DNA of 64,000 nt, taken from positions 1 to 64,000 of the forward strand of contig DAOTHZ010000002.1 of assembly GCA_035447945.1 (NCBI GenBank), read 5' to 3'. Of the stretch, positions 8,212-16,893 are shown piece after piece. Both the position numbers and the translations under genes were made by a program. Numbering within the stretch: position 1 is the first letter of the stretch; every line of letters begins with the position of its first letter. The notes below the pieces were generated by a model. That model ran no database searches, was not told the origin of the DNA, and worked only from the letters and a program-made list of their open reading frames with translations. Origin of the DNA: Syntrophomonas_B sp035447945 (GTDB taxonomy: Bacteria; Bacillota; Syntrophomonadia; Syntrophomonadales; Syntrophomonadaceae).

Positions 8212-9496
8212 TATACCCCTCTTTCTCACAGTCAACTTCAAGATCGAATAAATTCTTAACGACTTCTGCATACAAGTGGCCTTGATTGCTTACGGCCATC
8301 TCTTTCATTTTCAGCACCGGCGAGCGCAACAATTGATTAACAATCGACGCAGCCATATTCTGTATAATGACCTGATCACGCTCGGAAATTGTTCCCATGC
8401 GGTTGAAGGCCCTTTTCAGCTCGGCTTGTTTGATCGTTTCTCCGGTATTCTTCAGTGAAGCAATAACCGGTATAACATACAGTGAGGCCATCCACTGGTT
8501 GAACTCTTCCATCTGCCCCGTAATAATTTCCTCGGCTGCTTGTGCCGCTTCGAGGCGCTCCTGATAACTGACATTCACAAAATCCTGCAGATCATCAATG
8601 TCATAAATGGTCACCCCGTCAATGGCCTGTAAATTGGCATCCACATCCCGGGGCACGGCAATATCGATAAAAATAATTGGCCGCCCCTGCCGGGCTTTAA
8701 GCGTATTTCCACAGTTGTCCTCTGTGATTACACAGTGGTTGGCTGCCGTACAGCTAATCACGATATCCGCCCTGCTCATTTCCTCGGCAATTTTATCAAA
8801 AAATACGGCCTTTCCTTCAAAAAAAGCTGCCATTTCCATCGCCTTGTCATAGGAACGGTTGGAGACGATGACCGAGTGTATGCCGTGGGAGATCAGATAA
8901 CGGGTGGTCAGTTTGCCAGTCTCTCCTGCACCCACCACCAATACGGTTTTATCCTGCAAACTGCCCAATTGCTGAACGGCCAAATCGACAGCCGCATAGC
9001 TGACCGAGACAGGATGCTGGTCAATTTTGGTGTCAGTTCTTACTTTTTTGCCTACATAAAGAGCTTTTTGAAACAAAGCATTCAATACTGCGTCCGAAGC
9101 ACCGTAATATCGGGCGGCTTCATAAGCTTCCTTGACCTGTCCCAAAATTTGAGTTTCTCCCAGAATCATCGAATCCAGACCAGCACTGACCCGGAAAAGG
9201 TGGGCGATCGCATCATAACAATTCGGTTGATACATATATTCCTGAAACTGTAATTCCGACAAGCCGGAATAATCGAGCAGAAAATCCTTCAGCACCTTCT
9301 GCCCGGACGGAATATCCCTGGTCGTCGCATATAATTCGGTGCGATTACATGTCGACAAAATGACCAGGCCTTCGATTTCTTCGAATTCAGTTAGCCGCTT
9401 GTAAGCACTTTCCAGCTGTTTTTCAGAGAAGGCACATTTTTCTCTAATCTCAACCGGAGCGGTGCTGTGACTTAATCCTGCCAAGAGGACATACAT
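8177..9496 (-). CDS. hemA: Glutamyl-tRNA reductase
   Basis: 439 residues. It reduces glutamyl-tRNA(Glu) to glutamate-1-semialdehyde with NADPH, the first committed step. The start MYVLLAGLSHSTAPVE and the nucleophilic C50 in LSTCNRTELY are diagnostic. A Rossmann domain follows (VLVVGAGETGKLT) and then a C-terminal dimerisation domain. Its 5' end overlaps the precorrin-2 dehydrogenase gene by 25 bases and its 3' end overlaps hemC by 35 bases, an unusually compressed arrangement. Confidence 0.97.
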   Translation of the reverse strand: MYVLLAGLSHSTAPVEIREKCAFSEKQLESAYKRLTEFEEIEGLVILSTCNRTELYATTRDIPSGQKVLKDFLLDYSGLSELQFQEYMYQPNCYDAIAHLFRVSAGLDSMILGETQILGQVKEAYEAARYYGASDAVLNALFQKALYVGKKVRTDTKIDQHPVSVSYAAVDLAVQQLGSLQDKTVLVVGAGETGKLTTRYLISHGIHSVIVSNRSYDKAMEMAAFFEGKAVFFDKIAEEMSRADIVISCTAANHCVITEDNCGNTLKARQGRPIIFIDIAVPRDVDANLQAIDGVTIYDIDDLQDFVNVSYQERLEAAQAAEEIITGQMEEFNQWMASLYVIPVIASLKNTGETIKQAELKRAFNRMGTISERDQVIIQNMAASIVNQLLRSPVLKMKEMAVSNQGHLYAEVVKNLFDLEVDCEKEGYNAGYKVGNTGQ

Positions 9497-10113
9497 TGAT
9501 TAATTCGCTCCTCTGCCTCTTCATATCGTCCGTCCAGCAACAAATCCAGTAAATCAGAACCAACCATCTGCTCCAATATCTGCTTGCGCTGATTTATATC
9601 CAGGGAGGATTGTTTAAGTTCTTCTCTGAATTGACCCAAAAGATTAACAATATATCCGTATTCTTCTGTGACAATCGCTTCCAGTTGCCGGCGCAGCCGG
9701 GCAGCAAAAAGCGGACTCCGGCCTTCTGTCGAGATGGCAAGCGCCAAAGAGTCCCGCCTTAATACTGAAGGAACAAAAAAATCACAGTTGGGGGGGTCAT
9801 CCACCGCATTGACCAGGATCCCTCTTTGCCTGCACAAATCGGCAATTTCCTTGTTCAAACTGTTGTCATCGGTGGCAATAAAAACCATAAACACGTTGTC
9901 CAGATCATGGTCTTCGAAAGCTCTGGGAATCCATTGCAAGCGTTCTTGCCCTGCCCATTCAGCAATGCCCTCTTCTGCTGCAGGACTGACAATTTTTATT
10001 CTGGCTCCGTATTCAAGCAAGCTGGCGGCTTTTCTTTCTGCAACCGTACCGCCTCCAACAATGAGGCAGCTTTTACCGGCTACATGCAAATAAATAGGAT
10101 ATAAATGCTCCAT
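9472..10113 (-). CDS. Precorrin-2 dehydrogenase (siroheme synthase N-terminal type)
   Basis: 213 residues, matching the NAD-dependent half of CysG/Met8 (SirC, YlnF). The nucleotide-binding loop LIVGGGTVAERKA spans 17-29, and NAVDDPPNCDFFVPS is the conserved active-site segment. It oxidises precorrin-2 to sirohydrochlorin. No separate sirohydrochlorin ferrochelatase is seen nearby, so either this protein also inserts iron, as Met8 does, or the chelatase is elsewhere. It sits directly between tatA and hemA in the operon. Confidence 0.93.
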   Translation of the reverse strand: MEHLYPIYLHVAGKSCLIVGGGTVAERKAASLLEYGARIKIVSPAAEEGIAEWAGQERLQWIPRAFEDHDLDNVFMVFIATDDNSLNKEIADLCRQRGILVNAVDDPPNCDFFVPSVLRRDSLALAISTEGRSPLFAARLRRQLEAIVTEEYGYIVNLLGQFREELKQSSLDINQRKQILEQMVGSDLLDLLLDGRYEEAEERINQCMSSWQD

Positions 10114-10142
10114 GGTGTCATAAAACAGGTCCGGAATCAGAC

Positions 10143-10325
10143 CTATTCTTTATCCTTTTCGTCTAATTCGTTAAACTCATCGTCCTTGGCTTTTCTGAAG
10201 CTCTGCAGCGCCTTCCCCATGGCTTCGCCAACTTTGGGCAATTTGCCCGGGCCTACGATAATCAACACGATCAACAGAATCAGTCCAAGTTCCCAAGGTC
10301 CAAAATTACCGATCAATCCAAACAA
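10143..10325 (-). CDS. tatA: TatA-type twin-arginine translocase protein
   Basis: About 60 residues: a short N-terminus, one membrane helix (LGLILLIVLIIV), the hinge GPGKLP, an amphipathic helix and a charged tail (DEFNELDEKDKE). This is the classic TatA layout, pore-forming partner of TatC. The TTG at 10325 is 8 bases after GAGGAGG; another in-frame TTG two codons earlier is too close. It is the first gene behind the haem operon promoter and lies next to tatC, which is read towards it. Confidence 0.9.
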   Translation of the reverse strand: MFGLIGNFGPWELGLILLIVLIIVGPGKLPKVGEAMGKALQSFRKAKDDEFNELDEKDKE

Positions 10326-10414
10326 GACCAAAACCTCCTCAAAAAACTGTCGCCTTTATCAACAATTCGTTATGCACCCTTGAAAAACCTTTGTTTGAAA
10401 ACATCTCTCTCGTT

Positions 10415-10443
10415 ATTATGACAACAATACCGCACTTTGTAAA
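10415..10443 (-). promoter_or_regulatory. Sigma-A-like promoter of the tatA-hem operon
   Basis: On the minus strand TTTACA (10443-10438) and CATAAT (10420-10415) are separated by exactly 17 bases. The predicted start near 10408 leaves about 80 bases of leader before tatA. It is the only good promoter I see upstream of the eleven-gene haem set. Confidence 0.6.
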
Positions 10444-10519
10444 GAATCCGCTTCCAGGTCATTACCCCCAAAAAAGGGATTCTATTCTATCTTTGATCTG
10501 CTCCATTTACCGAAGAATT

Positions 10520-11329
10520 TTATTCATCCGTTTTTTTTGCCGCGTCCTTCTCTGCCGCTGTCGGTTTTTTTTCAAAAAACCTTCGCTTGTTCTTGCGCTC
10601 TTCGCTGGGTCGGGCCAGCCGTGCCACCAGGACACTGATTTCGTAGAGGATATATACTGGTATGCCCATCATCATCTGCGAGATCGGATCCGGCCCCGGG
10701 GTCAGTGCCGCCGCCAGAATGAAGATAATCAGGATGGCATATTTGCGGTTGCGGGACAGCGTCTGCGATGTCACAACCCCCATTTTCGCAAGAAAAAAAA
10801 CGATCACCGGGAGCTCGAAAACCAATCCAAAAGGAATTGTAAAAGCCGTTACGAAGGAAACATATTGATCCACTTTAAACATTGTATCCAGGTTGGAACC
10901 AGCGATATAGATAAAAAATTTCAAGACCAGCGGCAGGATTCCAAAATAAGCAAAGACGATACCACCACAGAACAATAACAATGTAACCGGAAACAGAATA
11001 TAAACATATTTTCTTTCATGGGGAAAGAGGGCCGGTTTGATAAAACTCCAAATTGCCAGAATCACAACTGGAAAGGCTACGCAAAAGCCGGCGAAAAAGG
11101 CCAGTTTGAGTTTGACAAAGAAGGCTTCTGTAACCCCAGTCACAATCAGCTTTTCATTCAGATTATGCAAAGGGGTGATGATAAATCGAAGAATCTGCTC
11201 ATTATAGGCAAAGCACACGAAGGCAGCGATGATGATTGCTATTACGCTGATGATTAAAGACTTCCGCAATGCTTCCAGATGTTCTATAATCGTCTGCTTG
11301 TCATCTGGACTCAAATCTGAAAAAAACAA
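10520..11329 (-). CDS. tatC: Sec-independent protein translocase TatC
   Basis: 269 residues with six predicted membrane helices. The N-terminal LEALRKSLI region and the FSFIKPALFPHERK-type loop (here WSFIKPALFPHERKY) are typical of TatC, the receptor for twin-arginine signal peptides. The start is TTG at 11329 behind AAGGAGG. The C-terminus is long and basic. It is the last gene of the quinone operon, 12 bases after the prenyl synthase, and precedes the tatA promoter. Confidence 0.96.
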   Translation of the reverse strand: MFFSDLSPDDKQTIIEHLEALRKSLIISVIAIIIAAFVCFAYNEQILRFIITPLHNLNEKLIVTGVTEAFFVKLKLAFFAGFCVAFPVVILAIWSFIKPALFPHERKYVYILFPVTLLLFCGGIVFAYFGILPLVLKFFIYIAGSNLDTMFKVDQYVSFVTAFTIPFGLVFELPVIVFFLAKMGVVTSQTLSRNRKYAILIIFILAAALTPGPDPISQMMMGIPVYILYEISVLVARLARPSEERKNKRRFFEKKPTAAEKDAAKKTDE

Positions 11330-11341
11330 TCTGCACCCTCC

Positions 11342-12310
11342 TTAATAATCCCGGCCGGAGATAAAGCCGGCCATATCGGCCAAGGCTTGACACACCAGCC
11401 CATCGGGCAGGAATTGCAGCTGTCTGATCGCCAGATCTGCATATTTTTGGGTTACCTGATAAGCATATTCAATCCCTTCGGAATGAACGACAATATCGAT
11501 TATCTCTTCCGCCCGATGGCGGCAGCATTCCGGTGAAGATAAAAGATTGCTTAATTCCTGTCCCCGCGGGTCAAACTTGATCGCATAGATGGAAGGCAGC
11601 GTAATCACCCCCTGGCGTATATCACTGCCCACCGGTTTGCCCAGCACCTCTTCCGAGGCGGTAAAGTCCAGAATATCATCAGTTAATTGAAAAGCCATGC
11701 CCAGATAATAACCGTACCGTTTCAAGGCGGTGACTTCCCGCGGCGCAGCCTGCATGACCATTGCCCCCAGCTGACAGCTGACTGAGATTAAAAGGGCGGT
11801 TTTGCGTTCAATGCGGTGCAGGTAGTCTTTTAAGCCCTGGCGGGTATTATAACAACTCAGCATCTGCTGGATTTCACCTTCACAAATGCGCATGCTGGCA
11901 TCCGCCAGCACATCCACAATATCGCTGCGGTGATAGCTCTCCACCAGCAGCAGGGCCCGGGCAAAGACAAAATTCCCGGCGTAGATGGACATGCGGTTGC
12001 CCCAGGCGCTTTTCACTGTTTCCTGCCCCCGACGCAATGAGGAATTGTCGATCACATCATCGTGCACCAGGGTAGCCATGTGAATCAGTTCCAAGGCGGT
12101 CGCCAACGGAATGACTCTTTCGAGCGAGTTGGAAAACAATTTCGCTGACAACAAGGCAAACGCCGGGCGGAGTCTTTTCCCCCCTGCTTTGACCAAATGA
12201 GCAGAAGCATTTTCCAGCACCGACAAATCACTTTGGATATTATTTAATAATTGTTTTTCAACCTGCTCCAGTTCCTCGGCAACATGTTGAAACAACTCAA
12301 ATCCAGCCAT
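11342..12310 (-). CDS. hepT: All-trans polyprenyl diphosphate synthase (heptaprenyl-type, catalytic subunit)
   Basis: 322 residues with both aspartate-rich motifs of trans-prenyltransferases: HDDVID (D84, D85, D88) and TDDILD (D211, D212, D215), plus GGKRLRP at 43-49. It should elongate farnesyl or geranyl diphosphate into the menaquinone side chain. Chain length cannot be read reliably. The operon also holds a homologue lacking both motifs (15329-16060), suggesting a two-subunit enzyme like the Bacillus HepS-HepT pair. Confidence 0.93.
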   Translation of the reverse strand: MAGFELFQHVAEELEQVEKQLLNNIQSDLSVLENASAHLVKAGGKRLRPAFALLSAKLFSNSLERVIPLATALELIHMATLVHDDVIDNSSLRRGQETVKSAWGNRMSIYAGNFVFARALLLVESYHRSDIVDVLADASMRICEGEIQQMLSCYNTRQGLKDYLHRIERKTALLISVSCQLGAMVMQAAPREVTALKRYGYYLGMAFQLTDDILDFTASEEVLGKPVGSDIRQGVITLPSIYAIKFDPRGQELSNLLSSPECCRHRAEEIIDIVVHSEGIEYAYQVTQKYADLAIRQLQFLPDGLVCQALADMAGFISGRDY

Positions 12311-12381
12311 TATGTTCCCCTTAACACAAAGTAATTATTATTATAAATTCAAACCAAACAAATGCCAAGTAACAGAACGGC

Positions 12382-12963
12382 TTAACCATAACGCCGAAAA
12401 GAATCGTTGGGAATTCTTAACGCATCCAGAATCTTGCCGGTCATAAAGTCGACCATGTCTTCAATCGTCTGAGGCTGGTGGTAGAAAGCCGGCATAGCCG
12501 GCACGATTGCTACGCCCATTTCAGCCAGTGCCAACATATTACGCAGATGAATGGCACTCAGGGGCGTTTCCCGCGGTACGATGGTCAGCGGGCGGTGTTC
12601 CTTGATCATGACGTCGGCGGCACGTTCAATGAGATTATTGGATGAGCCATGGGCTACGGCTGCCAGGGTGGACATGGTGCAGGGCACGATGACCATTCCC
12701 TCAGTGATAAAGGAACCGCTGGCCAGGCGCGCAGCTATATCTGCATTATTATATAGATACAGATTGGGCTGGCAAAAAAAGGAGTGCAAGCTTTGCTCCG
12801 GACGTTCACCCAGCTCCCAGCCCATTTCCTGTTGAATCACCAAAACCCCCGGCTGACTGACCACCAAATGAACCTCATAACCCAGATCCAACAGGGTTTC
12901 AGTCAACCTGATTCCATAAACAACACCGCTGGCTCCGGTTATCGCCACGATATATCTCGGCAT
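12382..12963 (-). CDS. ubiX: UbiX-family flavin prenyltransferase
   Basis: 193 residues from the ATG behind AGGAGG. MPRYIVAITGASGVVYGIRL at the N-terminus and VIVPCTMSTLAAVAHG are typical of UbiX/Pad1, which makes prenylated FMN for UbiD decarboxylases. In the futalosine menaquinone route the equivalents are called MqnM and MqnL. It lies between ubiA and the prenyl synthase, consistent with that use. Confidence 0.95.
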   Translation of the reverse strand: MPRYIVAITGASGVVYGIRLTETLLDLGYEVHLVVSQPGVLVIQQEMGWELGERPEQSLHSFFCQPNLYLYNNADIAARLASGSFITEGMVIVPCTMSTLAAVAHGSSNNLIERAADVMIKEHRPLTIVPRETPLSAIHLRNMLALAEMGVAIVPAMPAFYHQPQTIEDMVDFMTGKILDALRIPNDSFRRYG

Positions 12964-12983
12964 GCGGTTTCCTCCTGATCCCA

Positions 12984-13844
12984 TCATAATAGTATATCCA
13001 TTACTGCCGTAATAAAGATGATCAACCCCACATAGTGATTAATCTTGAATGAAGCAAAGCTAACCCTTTCCAACTGACCGGGCCGAACAATAACATGTTC
13101 ATAACATAATATCACCGCAGTAAAAACTGTTCCTCCATAATACCACATCCCCAGATCCAGTATCATGCCGGTGAGAAACAGGCATACAATCGCCAATCCA
13201 TGAAATACGGCGGAAAAAATCAGGGCCCCTTTCTCTCCGAACCGGGCAGGAATCGAATACAGATGATTAGCCCGGTCAAATTCGATATCCTGACAGGCAT
13301 ACATGGTATCAAATCCTGCCGTCCAAAAAGCGACTGCCAGCCCCAGCACGAAAGGCTGCCAGTCAAATGTTCCGCTGATGGCAAACCACCCTCCTACCGG
13401 CCCGATCCCGATCGCCAATCCCATGATGAGGTGGCACCACCAGGTAAATCTTTTGGTATAGGAATAAATCCAGAGAACGAAAACCGCCAGCGGCGCCAGC
13501 TTAAAACACAGCGGATTCAAATGATATGCAGCATAAAACAACAGGCCAAAAAAAACAAAAACCAGCACCCATACCTTTTTGACGGAAAGCTGGCCGGAAG
13601 CCATGATCCAATCTGCCGTGCGCGGGTTGTGCCGGTCAATCTCCCGATCGATCAGCCGGTTCAAACACAAAGCCGCAGATCGGGCACTGGCCATGGCCAA
13701 GGTGATCCAGCCAAGCTGTGCCAGGCTGGGCACGTCCATCAGCGCTAAAAAAGCACCCAGATAGGCAAAGGGCAAACCGAACAAGCTGTGTTCAATATCA
13801 ATCATGGTCAAGAACTTGCGCAGTTTATCCAATTCCGTATTCAC
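12984..13844 (-). CDS. ubiA: UbiA-family prenyltransferase (MqnP-like)
   Basis: 286 residues, about eight or nine membrane helices. The two aspartate motifs of the family are NRLIDREIDRHNPRT (about 62-76) and DTMYACQDIEFDR (about 182-194). It attaches the polyprenyl chain to an aromatic acid. With ubiD/ubiX and no men genes nearby, the likely substrate is 1,4-dihydroxy-6-naphthoate of the futalosine route. Start is GTG at 13844, overlapping the ubiD 3' end by 20 bases. Confidence 0.94.
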   Translation of the reverse strand: MNTELDKLRKFLTMIDIEHSLFGLPFAYLGAFLALMDVPSLAQLGWITLAMASARSAALCLNRLIDREIDRHNPRTADWIMASGQLSVKKVWVLVFVFFGLLFYAAYHLNPLCFKLAPLAVFVLWIYSYTKRFTWWCHLIMGLAIGIGPVGGWFAISGTFDWQPFVLGLAVAFWTAGFDTMYACQDIEFDRANHLYSIPARFGEKGALIFSAVFHGLAIVCLFLTGMILDLGMWYYGGTVFTAVILCYEHVIVRPGQLERVSFASFKINHYVGLIIFITAVMDILL

Positions 13845-15276
13845 TCCACTTGCTGGTTACCAGCGCCTTGATTTCCGCACTCATGACGATATCTTCCGGC
13901 CACTCTCGATTGTGACCTTCCTCCGGCCATTTGCGGGTAGCATCAATCCCCATTTTCGAGCCGAAAAGCGGCAGCGGAGCAGAATGATCAAGCACGTCCA
14001 GCGGGCCCTCAACAATCATGGTATCCCGTCGAGGGTCGGCGTTATTGAAAACCTTCCACATAACTTCGGATACATTCTGTACGTTAACCGTCTCATCCAC
14101 CACTATGATATATTTGGCAAACATCATCTGCCCCATACCCCAAAGAGAATTCATAATCTTGCGGGCATGGCCGGGAAACGATTTTTTAATGGCGACCAGC
14201 ACGCAATTATGAAACACACCCTCCATGGGCAGATGCATATCCACGATTTCCGGCAGCTGGAACTTCAACAAGGGCAGAAATATTCGTTCTGTCGCCAAGG
14301 CCAGATAGCAGTCCTCCTGCGGCGGCTGTCCGACGATGGTGGTGGGATAAACTGCATTTTTTCGCCGGGTGATACATTTAACATGAAACACCGGATACTC
14401 TCCGGTCAGGGAATAGTAACCGGTATGATCGCCAAAAGGACCTTCCAGGCGACTTTCCGCCAAATCAACGTAGCCTTCCAGAACGATCTCGGCATCAGCC
14501 GGAACTTCCATGTCGATGGTCTTGCAGCGCACCAGATCAACCGGTTTTTTTCGCAAAAAGCCGGCAAAGATCAATTCGTCGATATCTGGAGGCAGGGGCG
14601 CAGTGGCTGCATAGGCAATCGCCGGATCCCCACCCAGGGCAACAGCCACTTCAATAATATCCCGGCCCATTTCCTTGGATGCTCTGTAATTGGCTGCTCC
14701 GTCATGATGCATATGCCAGTGCATTCCAGTCGTTTGCTTGTCATACACCTGTAGACGATACATGCCCAAATTGCGCTTGCCGGTATGGGGATTGCGGGTA
14801 TAGACCTGCGGCAGGGTAATAAACCGTCCCCCATCCTGCGGCCAGCATTTTAAAATCGGCAACTGGTCGAGATCAGGATCCATGGAAACCACTTCCTGAC
14901 AAACGCCACTCTTGACCATGCGCGGGAAGAACGATGACAGTTCTGCCAAACGCGGCAGCAATTTAACTTTGCCCAGCATGGTAGTCGGTACGTTCTCTGC
15001 GATTTGCAGCAGTTGGTTGATTTCTTCACCAATCGCATCCAAATCCTCGACCTGCAAACTCATGGCCATCCGCTTTCTGGTTCCATAAGCGTTGATCAGC
15101 ACCGGCAAGTCAGATCCTTTGACATTTTCGAATAATAAAGCCGGGCCGAAGGCTTTGCTGACCCGGTCGGTAATTTCAGTGATTTCCAGTTCGGGATCGA
15201 CTGGAGTCTTGATTCTCACCAGTTCTCCGCGCGTTTCCAACACAGATATAAATTCATGTAAATCTTTATAGGCCAT
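13825..15276 (-). CDS. ubiD: UbiD-family decarboxylase
   Basis: 483 residues from the ATG at 15276, preceded by AGGAGG; the open frame runs 35 codons further but without a start signal. MAYKDLHEFISVLETRGELVRI, NLGMYRLQVYD and the TGMHWHMHHD segment belong to UbiD enzymes, which use prenylated FMN and Mn to decarboxylate aromatic acids. It would act after UbiA in menaquinone formation (MqnL step). The substrate is inferred from context only. Confidence 0.95.
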   Translation of the reverse strand: MAYKDLHEFISVLETRGELVRIKTPVDPELEITEITDRVSKAFGPALLFENVKGSDLPVLINAYGTRKRMAMSLQVEDLDAIGEEINQLLQIAENVPTTMLGKVKLLPRLAELSSFFPRMVKSGVCQEVVSMDPDLDQLPILKCWPQDGGRFITLPQVYTRNPHTGKRNLGMYRLQVYDKQTTGMHWHMHHDGAANYRASKEMGRDIIEVAVALGGDPAIAYAATAPLPPDIDELIFAGFLRKKPVDLVRCKTIDMEVPADAEIVLEGYVDLAESRLEGPFGDHTGYYSLTGEYPVFHVKCITRRKNAVYPTTIVGQPPQEDCYLALATERIFLPLLKFQLPEIVDMHLPMEGVFHNCVLVAIKKSFPGHARKIMNSLWGMGQMMFAKYIIVVDETVNVQNVSEVMWKVFNNADPRRDTMIVEGPLDVLDHSAPLPLFGSKMGIDATRKWPEEGHNREWPEDIVMSAEIKALVTSKWSEYGIG

Positions 15277-15328
15277 TCTCTTCCTCCTACAGGATTCATT
15301 CTTTTCTATGGTAACCCGGCTGCCGTTC

Positions 15329-16060
15329 TCATTTTTCAGGCCTTTCACCAACCATATCCTGCAGCCATTTCTGTAAAACAAGGTGGTTCATTCCATACGC
15401 ATGATTGAATTGCTTCAGCAGCGCCAGGCTTTTTTCCAGGAAAGGGCGAGCTTCCAGATCGGCTCCGGCATTCAGCAGTTCCATGGCCATTCCGACTTCC
15501 AATCCCAGACGTCTGTACAGTGCAAGCGCATCCTCATCCAGGGCTTTCAAGCGTCCGGCTGTCATAAATGCGGTTTCGTAAATGACGGCATTGCCTCTTT
15601 TAATGATATCCATCGGTGCGGCACCCAACTTGTGTTGCATAACCATTCCTTCATTGATGCTGCAAATCATCCCTGCCAAGTTGTCTAAAACCTCAACTGC
15701 GCCAATGTCCAAGAGGAGTTTAAGAATCCTGCCAAAAATGTAATCCCCGATGAGAATGGTAAATTGCAGCGCCTGATCATAGATTTGTCCTTCTTCTTCG
15801 TCCTTGACCTGATGATGGATCAGGTTGGCAAAATACAATGTTTTAAAAAGGCTGGCCATCTCCATCGTCAACTTCTCATCCAAATCAAGCTGTTTGTATG
15901 CCAATACCACCACAGCCGGTATTAATTGTAAACTTTTATCATCCTGGAGGCATTCCCGCAGGGCAGTCAAATCATCCCACCAGATCTGCAGTCCTTCCTG
16001 ATACAGGACCTCAACTTGCTGCATTTCTGCGGATAGAAGCCGGGCAAAATGATCATTCAT
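15329..16060 (-). CDS. Degenerate polyprenyl-synthase-like protein, probable non-catalytic subunit
   Basis: 243 residues from the ATG following AGAGG. Aligned by eye to the HepT-like protein of the same operon: ANLIHHQVKDE (78-88) stands where ATLVHDDVID should be, GDYIFGRILKLL matches GNFVFARALLL, and LGLEVGMAMELLNAGAD (185-201) stands where LGMAFQLTDDILD should be. Both metal-binding aspartate motifs are therefore lost while the helical frame is kept. By analogy with HepS it may set chain length or activate HepT. That role is inference. It is probably the first gene of the quinone operon. Confidence 0.7.
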   Translation of the reverse strand: MNDHFARLLSAEMQQVEVLYQEGLQIWWDDLTALRECLQDDKSLQLIPAVVVLAYKQLDLDEKLTMEMASLFKTLYFANLIHHQVKDEEEGQIYDQALQFTILIGDYIFGRILKLLLDIGAVEVLDNLAGMICSINEGMVMQHKLGAAPMDIIKRGNAVIYETAFMTAGRLKALDEDALALYRRLGLEVGMAMELLNAGADLEARPFLEKSLALLKQFNHAYGMNHLVLQKWLQDMVGERPEK

Positions 16061-16195
16061 CCATTTGTTTCCTCTCATTGGATATCTGTTGATATCTGTT
16101 ATCATTCCCAAAACCTGCTGTCTATCATTCTACAGGATATGCGAAGTTCTGCCTATTAAATTTTTCTTCGTAATGATTATAATGATTTCCTTCAC

Positions 16196-16236
16196 AAAAA
16201 AACAAGACCTCACTTGTTATCCTCAAGCAAGGTCTT
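16196..16236 (-). terminator. Rho-independent terminator after speD
   Basis: Minus strand AAGACC...GGTCTT outer stem with an inner CTTG/CAAG pairing, followed by GTTTTTTT. It lies about 60 bases past the speD stop and separates speD from the quinone operon. Confidence 0.8.
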
Positions 16237-16293
16237 TGTTAGCCGTGTTTATTAGTTTTTTCCCTGTATCGGTCTACTAAAATAGTATCCCTC

Positions 16294-16674
16294 CTAAATG
16301 TTTACCACCAAGCGTTCTTCCTGCACAGGTACATATCCCCTTTTGATTTCGGAAGCCTGAACGTCCCCCGTTCCGAATTCTACCGCCATGTAATGACAGG
16401 CGTCCCAGGGATTAACCTGTTCTCCGCAAGTGAACACATCAACTGCTGCATACCCCAACTCCGGCCAGGTATGGATTGCCAGATGGGATTCCGAAATAAC
16501 AACAACTCCGCTTACACCTTGTGGACTGAATTTGTGAAAAACCACTTCTCTTACTTCTGCACCAGCTTCCAAAGCCGCATTGATCATGATATCCTGGACT
16601 TTATTGATGTCATTGAGCATTTCGAATCGACACCCATAAAATTCAGCCAGAACATGACGCCCCAAAGCCTGCAA
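16294..16674 (-). CDS. speD: S-adenosylmethionine decarboxylase proenzyme
   Basis: 126 residues, the small prokaryotic class. The self-cleavage site E62-S63 in ISESHLAIHTWPE gives the pyruvoyl cofactor; FTCGEQVNPWDA follows as usual. It makes decarboxylated SAM for spermidine synthesis. The start is TTG behind GGGAGG. It is a single-gene unit with its own promoter and terminator; speE and an arginine or ornithine decarboxylase are not in the window. Confidence 0.96.
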   Translation of the reverse strand: MQALGRHVLAEFYGCRFEMLNDINKVQDIMINAALEAGAEVREVVFHKFSPQGVSGVVVISESHLAIHTWPELGYAAVDVFTCGEQVNPWDACHYMAVEFGTGDVQASEIKRGYVPVQEERLVVNI

Positions 16675-16748
16675 TAATGTCGCCTCCCTTTTTAGTTATT
16701 CGGCTTGTTCTCAAACCCCCTTTATTTAAACCCGAACATACATGTAGA

Positions 16749-16777
16749 ATTTTAGCGATATAAAAGTGAATTGTCAA
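16749..16777 (-). promoter_or_regulatory. Sigma-A promoter of speD
   Basis: Minus strand TTGACA (16777-16772), 17-base spacer, TAAAAT (16754-16749): a near-consensus promoter, with about 68 bases of leader before speD. Confidence 0.82.
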
Positions 16778-16893
16778 TATCGCCGGCCATCCATGTTCCG
16801 GGAAATTCTGTATGTATTCATACTATGCCGAAACAACCTGGCAGGTGCAGGTTTTGTACATGCAATAAACAGTATGCTGTTTGGCTGCCCGGC

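Noticed and set aside
13804..14754. 316-codon open frame on the plus strand opposite ubiD
   Set aside because: Shadow of ubiD; the minus strand reads conserved UbiD throughout.
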